From: Bacteroidales bacterium
GTDB taxonomy: Bacteria; Bacteroidota; Bacteroidia; Bacteroidales; UBA10428
DNA length: 8,850 bases
Assembly: GCA_016935595.1 (NCBI GenBank)
Contig: JAFGQQ010000253.1
Location: forward strand, 1 to 8,850
Direction of reading: 5' to 3'
Numbering within the stretch: position 1 is the stretch's first letter; the number at the start of each line of letters is the position of its first letter. Both the position numbers and the translations under genes were made by a program. The notes under the pieces were generated by a model that was not told where the DNA came from, did no database searches, and saw only the letters and a list, made by a program, of their open reading frames with translations. Positions 6,700 to 8,850 of this stretch are shown in pieces.

Positions 6700-8106
6700 A
6701 TGAATAAAATAAAGATTAAAGTACAAACAAAACAGATTCTTGCGGATATAATCACCCCTGTTGGTATTTATCTAAAAATAAGAGATCTGTTTCCTAAATC
6801 ACTCCTCCTGGAGGGGGCAGATTACAGGGGTAGTAAAAACAGTTATTCGTTTATCTGTATTAGCCCAATAGCTTCTTTTATAACCAATAACAGAAAAATT
6901 CAAATACAATTACCTAATTCTGAAAAATCGGAAATTGCAATAAAAGATATTAATACAGTTTCAAAGGAGCTCCTCCAGTTTATCAAAATATTCCAAATTG
7001 ACGAAAATTCAAATGAAGCTGAGGTTAACGGTATTTTTGGTTATACTTCTTACGATGCAATTCAATATTTCGAAGATATCCGGTTTCAGGAAATAAAAAA
7101 TTTAAAAGAAAAAATACCGGAAATGGCTTATGGTTTTTATAAATATATAATTGCCATTAATCATTTTAAAAATACCCTTTCTATCATTGAAAATATCCTG
7201 GAAAATGAGGAAAGCAAAATTGATGAGATCCAGTCTGTTCTGCAAAGCAGGAATTATGCCATGTTCAATTTTAAACCTGAAGGAGAAGAAAAATCCAACC
7301 TGAGCGATAAAGACTATATGTACATGGTTACAAAAGGTAAAGAGCACTGTTACCGTGGCGATGTTTTTCAAATTGTTCTTTCCAGGCAATTCTCACAAAA
7401 ATTTTCTGGTGATGATTTTAATGTTTACAGGGCTTTACGATCTATAAATCCTTCACCTTATTTATTTTATTTTGATTACGGCAACTATAAAATTTTCGGT
7501 TCTTCTCCTGAACCCCAGATCGAAATTAAGGAAAATACTGCATCTATTAATCCTATTGCTGGTACTTTCAGGCGCACAGGTGATGATTTAAAAGACAAAG
7601 AATTAGCTGAACAACTCTCGAAAGATCCAAAAGAAAATGCCGAACATGTTATGCTAGTTGATTTAGCAAGAAATGATCTTAGTCGAAATGCTAAAAATGT
7701 ACATGTTGAATACTATAAAGAAATTCATTACTATTCTCATGTTTTACATATGGTTTCGAAGGTTACTGGCATTTTACCTCAAGGTACTAATACCATTAAG
7801 GTGATGGGAGAATCTTTCCCTGCCGGCACATTATCAGGTGCCCCTAAATATAAAGCCATGCAACTAATTGACCGGTACGAAAATAAAAACCGGGGTTATT
7901 ACGGTGGATGTATCGGTTATATTGGATTAAACGGCGATATTAACCATGCTATTTTAATCCGAAGCTTCTTAAGCAAAGACAACACTTTATATTACCAGGC
8001 TGGTGCTGGTATTGTGGCTGATTCGAAAGAAGAAAGCGAGCTTAAAGAAGTGAATAATAAACTTGCTGCATTAAAAAAAGCTGTTATCATGGCCAAAGAA
8101 TTATAA
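6700..8106 (+). CDS. trpE: Anthranilate synthase component I (TrpE)
   Basis: This 468-aa chorismate-using subunit makes anthranilate from chorismate with ammonia supplied by TrpG, the first committed step to tryptophan. The N-terminal domain (about residues 10-190) carries the regulatory LLES-type motif, here LLLEGADY at 35-42. The C-terminal chorismate-binding domain (about 200-468) shows NPSPY at 250-254, PIAGTFRRTGDD at 285-296, ENAEHVMLVDLARNDLSR at 312-329, FPAGTLSGAPK at 373-383, GYYGGCIGY at 399-407 and YQAGAGIVADS at 432-442. Length and motif order are complete. PIAGTFRRTGDD and the trpE-trpG order are typical of Bacteroidota. The ATG at 6700 sits just after the attenuator and gives the normal start. 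Odd point: Gly39 stands where most family members have Ser in LLES, a residue tied to tryptophan feedback. trpG follows 18 bp later. Expression should be controlled by the upstream attenuator. Confidence 0.97.
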   Translation: MNKIKIKVQTKQILADIITPVGIYLKIRDLFPKSLLLEGADYRGSKNSYSFICISPIASFITNNRKIQIQLPNSEKSEIAIKDINTVSKELLQFIKIFQIDENSNEAEVNGIFGYTSYDAIQYFEDIRFQEIKNLKEKIPEMAYGFYKYIIAINHFKNTLSIIENILENEESKIDEIQSVLQSRNYAMFNFKPEGEEKSNLSDKDYMYMVTKGKEHCYRGDVFQIVLSRQFSQKFSGDDFNVYRALRSINPSPYLFYFDYGNYKIFGSSPEPQIEIKENTASINPIAGTFRRTGDDLKDKELAEQLSKDPKENAEHVMLVDLARNDLSRNAKNVHVEYYKEIHYYSHVLHMVSKVTGILPQGTNTIKVMGESFPAGTLSGAPKYKAMQLIDRYENKNRGYYGGCIGYIGLNGDINHAILIRSFLSKDNTLYYQAGAGIVADSKEESELKEVNNKLAALKKAVIMAKEL

Positions 8107-8124
8107 AATTTTAAATTTTTGAAA

Positions 8125-8736
8125 ATGAAAAAAATATTAGTTATTGATAATTACGATTCATTTACTTACAACCTGGTTCATTATGTCGAACAGTTAACGA
8201 ACGATCCTGTGGATGTATTCCGGAACGATCAAATTTCACTAAAGGAAATTGATAAATATGATAAAATCATTCTATCACCAGGACCGGGAATCCCCGATGA
8301 AGCAGGAATATCAAAAGAATTAATTAAAACCTATGCTCCAACCAAGAGTATTCTTGGCGTTTGTTTAGGACATCAGGCAATTGCCGAAGTTTTTGGTGGA
8401 AAAATATATAACCTGAACAGGGTTTATCACGGTGTTGCAACTACTGTAATACTTACAAATAAAACAGATTATATTTTTAAAGATATTCCAAAAGTCTTCA
8501 ATGCAGGGCGATACCATTCCTGGATGGTCTCACGGGAAAATTTACCAAAGGATTTAATTGTAACAAGTATTGATGAAAATGGTGAAATTATGAGTATTAG
8601 TCATAAAAATTACGACGTAAAAGGTGTTCAATTTCATCCTGAATCGGTATTAACCGAATATGGTTTAAAAATAGTGGAAAACTGGTTGAGCAATGAATAT
8701 AAACCAATAAATGAATTAACCTCAACATTAGTATGA
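8125..8736 (+). CDS. trpG: Anthranilate synthase component II, glutamine amidotransferase (TrpG)
   Basis: This 203-aa class I glutamine amidotransferase hydrolyses glutamine and channels ammonia to TrpE. Visible features are KILVIDNYDSFTYNLVHY at the N-terminus, the oxyanion loop SPGPGIPDEAG at 51-61, the nucleophile Cys80 in GVCLGHQ, the YHG motif at 101-103, AGRYHSW at 127-133, and the catalytic His171 and Glu173 in GVQFHPES. All three catalytic residues are present and length is normal for a stand-alone subunit, with no TrpD fusion. I chose the ATG at 8125; the same frame can be extended to a TTG at 8119, but MKKILVIDNYDS is the usual start. It lies 18 bp after trpE and is almost certainly co-transcribed. 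A role in folate synthesis (PabA-like, dual use) cannot be excluded from sequence, but the operon argues for tryptophan. Confidence 0.96.
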   Translation: MKKILVIDNYDSFTYNLVHYVEQLTNDPVDVFRNDQISLKEIDKYDKIILSPGPGIPDEAGISKELIKTYAPTKSILGVCLGHQAIAEVFGGKIYNLNRVYHGVATTVILTNKTDYIFKDIPKVFNAGRYHSWMVSRENLPKDLIVTSIDENGEIMSISHKNYDVKGVQFHPESVLTEYGLKIVENWLSNEYKPINELTSTLV

Positions 8737-8778
8737 AGTAACAGTTGCAGTAATGGTAGCAGTATTAATAATAGTATT
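8737..8778 (+). repeat. Degenerate hexanucleotide repeat in the trpG-trpD spacer
   Basis: Directly after the trpG stop, seven six-base words follow one another: AGTAAC, AGTTGC, AGTAAT, GGTAGC, AGTATT, AATAAT, AGTATT. Most have the form AGTNNN. The 61-bp spacer is the longest between the trp genes here. It has no hairpin with a T-run, so it does not look like a terminator. It is probably a decayed microsatellite; no function is proposed. Confidence 0.5.
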
Positions 8779-8797
8779 AAAATAAAATTTATAAATT

Positions 8798-8850
8798 ATG
8801 AGAGAAATTTTATTACATCTTTTTGAACAAAAAACTTTAAGCAGAAAAGA
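8798..8850 (+). CDS. trpD: Start of anthranilate phosphoribosyltransferase (TrpD), cut by window edge
   Basis: Only 17 full codons are visible, reading MREILLHLFEQKTLSRK. This resembles the N-terminal helix of TrpD enzymes (a pattern of M, hydrophobics, LF or LY, then LS or LT followed by charged residues), and the position after trpE and trpG is where trpD stands in Bacteroidota trp operons. The enzyme transfers phosphoribose from PRPP to anthranilate, the next pathway step. Identification rests mostly on context, because the catalytic glycine-rich motifs lie beyond the edge. Confidence 0.8.
   Translation, partial: MREILLHLFEQKTLSRK

Noticed and set aside
7102..7389. Minus-strand 95-aa ORF
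   Set aside because: It is a shadow inside trpE, which shows full family motifs across this stretch.
8119..8124. TTG start for trpG two codons upstream of the ATG
   Set aside because: The ATG at 8125 gives the usual TrpG N-terminus (MKKILVIDNYDS), and ATG is preferred over TTG without other evidence.

Overview
The window looks like a chromosomal segment of a low-GC member of the Bacteroidota, probably an uncultured or environmental lineage. The evidence is family content: a PorP/SprF-family protein, type A and type B type IX secretion (T9SS) sorting domains, PKD-repeat cargo, a Bacteroidota 'FNYQAVAR' surface-protein head, trp genes in the order E-G-D, no Shine-Dalgarno signals, and a TAnnTTTG-type -7 promoter element. 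Genus cannot be read from the sequence.

Left part (1-6237, minus strand): four tightly packed genes read leftwards and appear to form one operon. In transcription order they are: a 450-aa secreted PKD protein ending in a gliding-motility-type (type B) T9SS sorting domain; a 324-aa PorP/SprF-like outer-membrane protein; a 167-aa small secreted protein ending in a type A T9SS sorting domain, with an ATGA overlap to the previous gene; and a giant surface protein that starts at 3360 and is still open at base 1. The giant protein has a signal peptide, a Bacteroidota surface head and a tail-fibre-like linker. It then runs into 49 consecutive 18-residue repeats (2646 bp) without a single indel, and continues past the window. 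No single annotated start-to-stop ORF shows this gene because its stop lies outside; I checked every codon from 3360 to 1 and found no stop. The layout suggests a cell-surface apparatus: a type B cargo with its PorP/SprF partner, a small type A protein, and a long repetitive stalk or adhesin.

Middle (6238-6550): an AT-rich divergent intergenic region carrying the promoters of both transcription units.

Right part (6551-8850, plus strand): a tryptophan operon. It opens with a 21-codon leader peptide containing three consecutive Trp codons, followed by a strong intrinsic terminator and alternative pairings, which together make a trp attenuator. Then come trpE, trpG and the first 53 bases of trpD. 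TrpE has Gly in place of the usual Ser of the LLES feedback motif. TrpE and TrpG form anthranilate synthase, and TrpD performs the next step.

The points most worth follow-up are the giant DS-repeat protein with its T9SS operon, and the trp attenuator.
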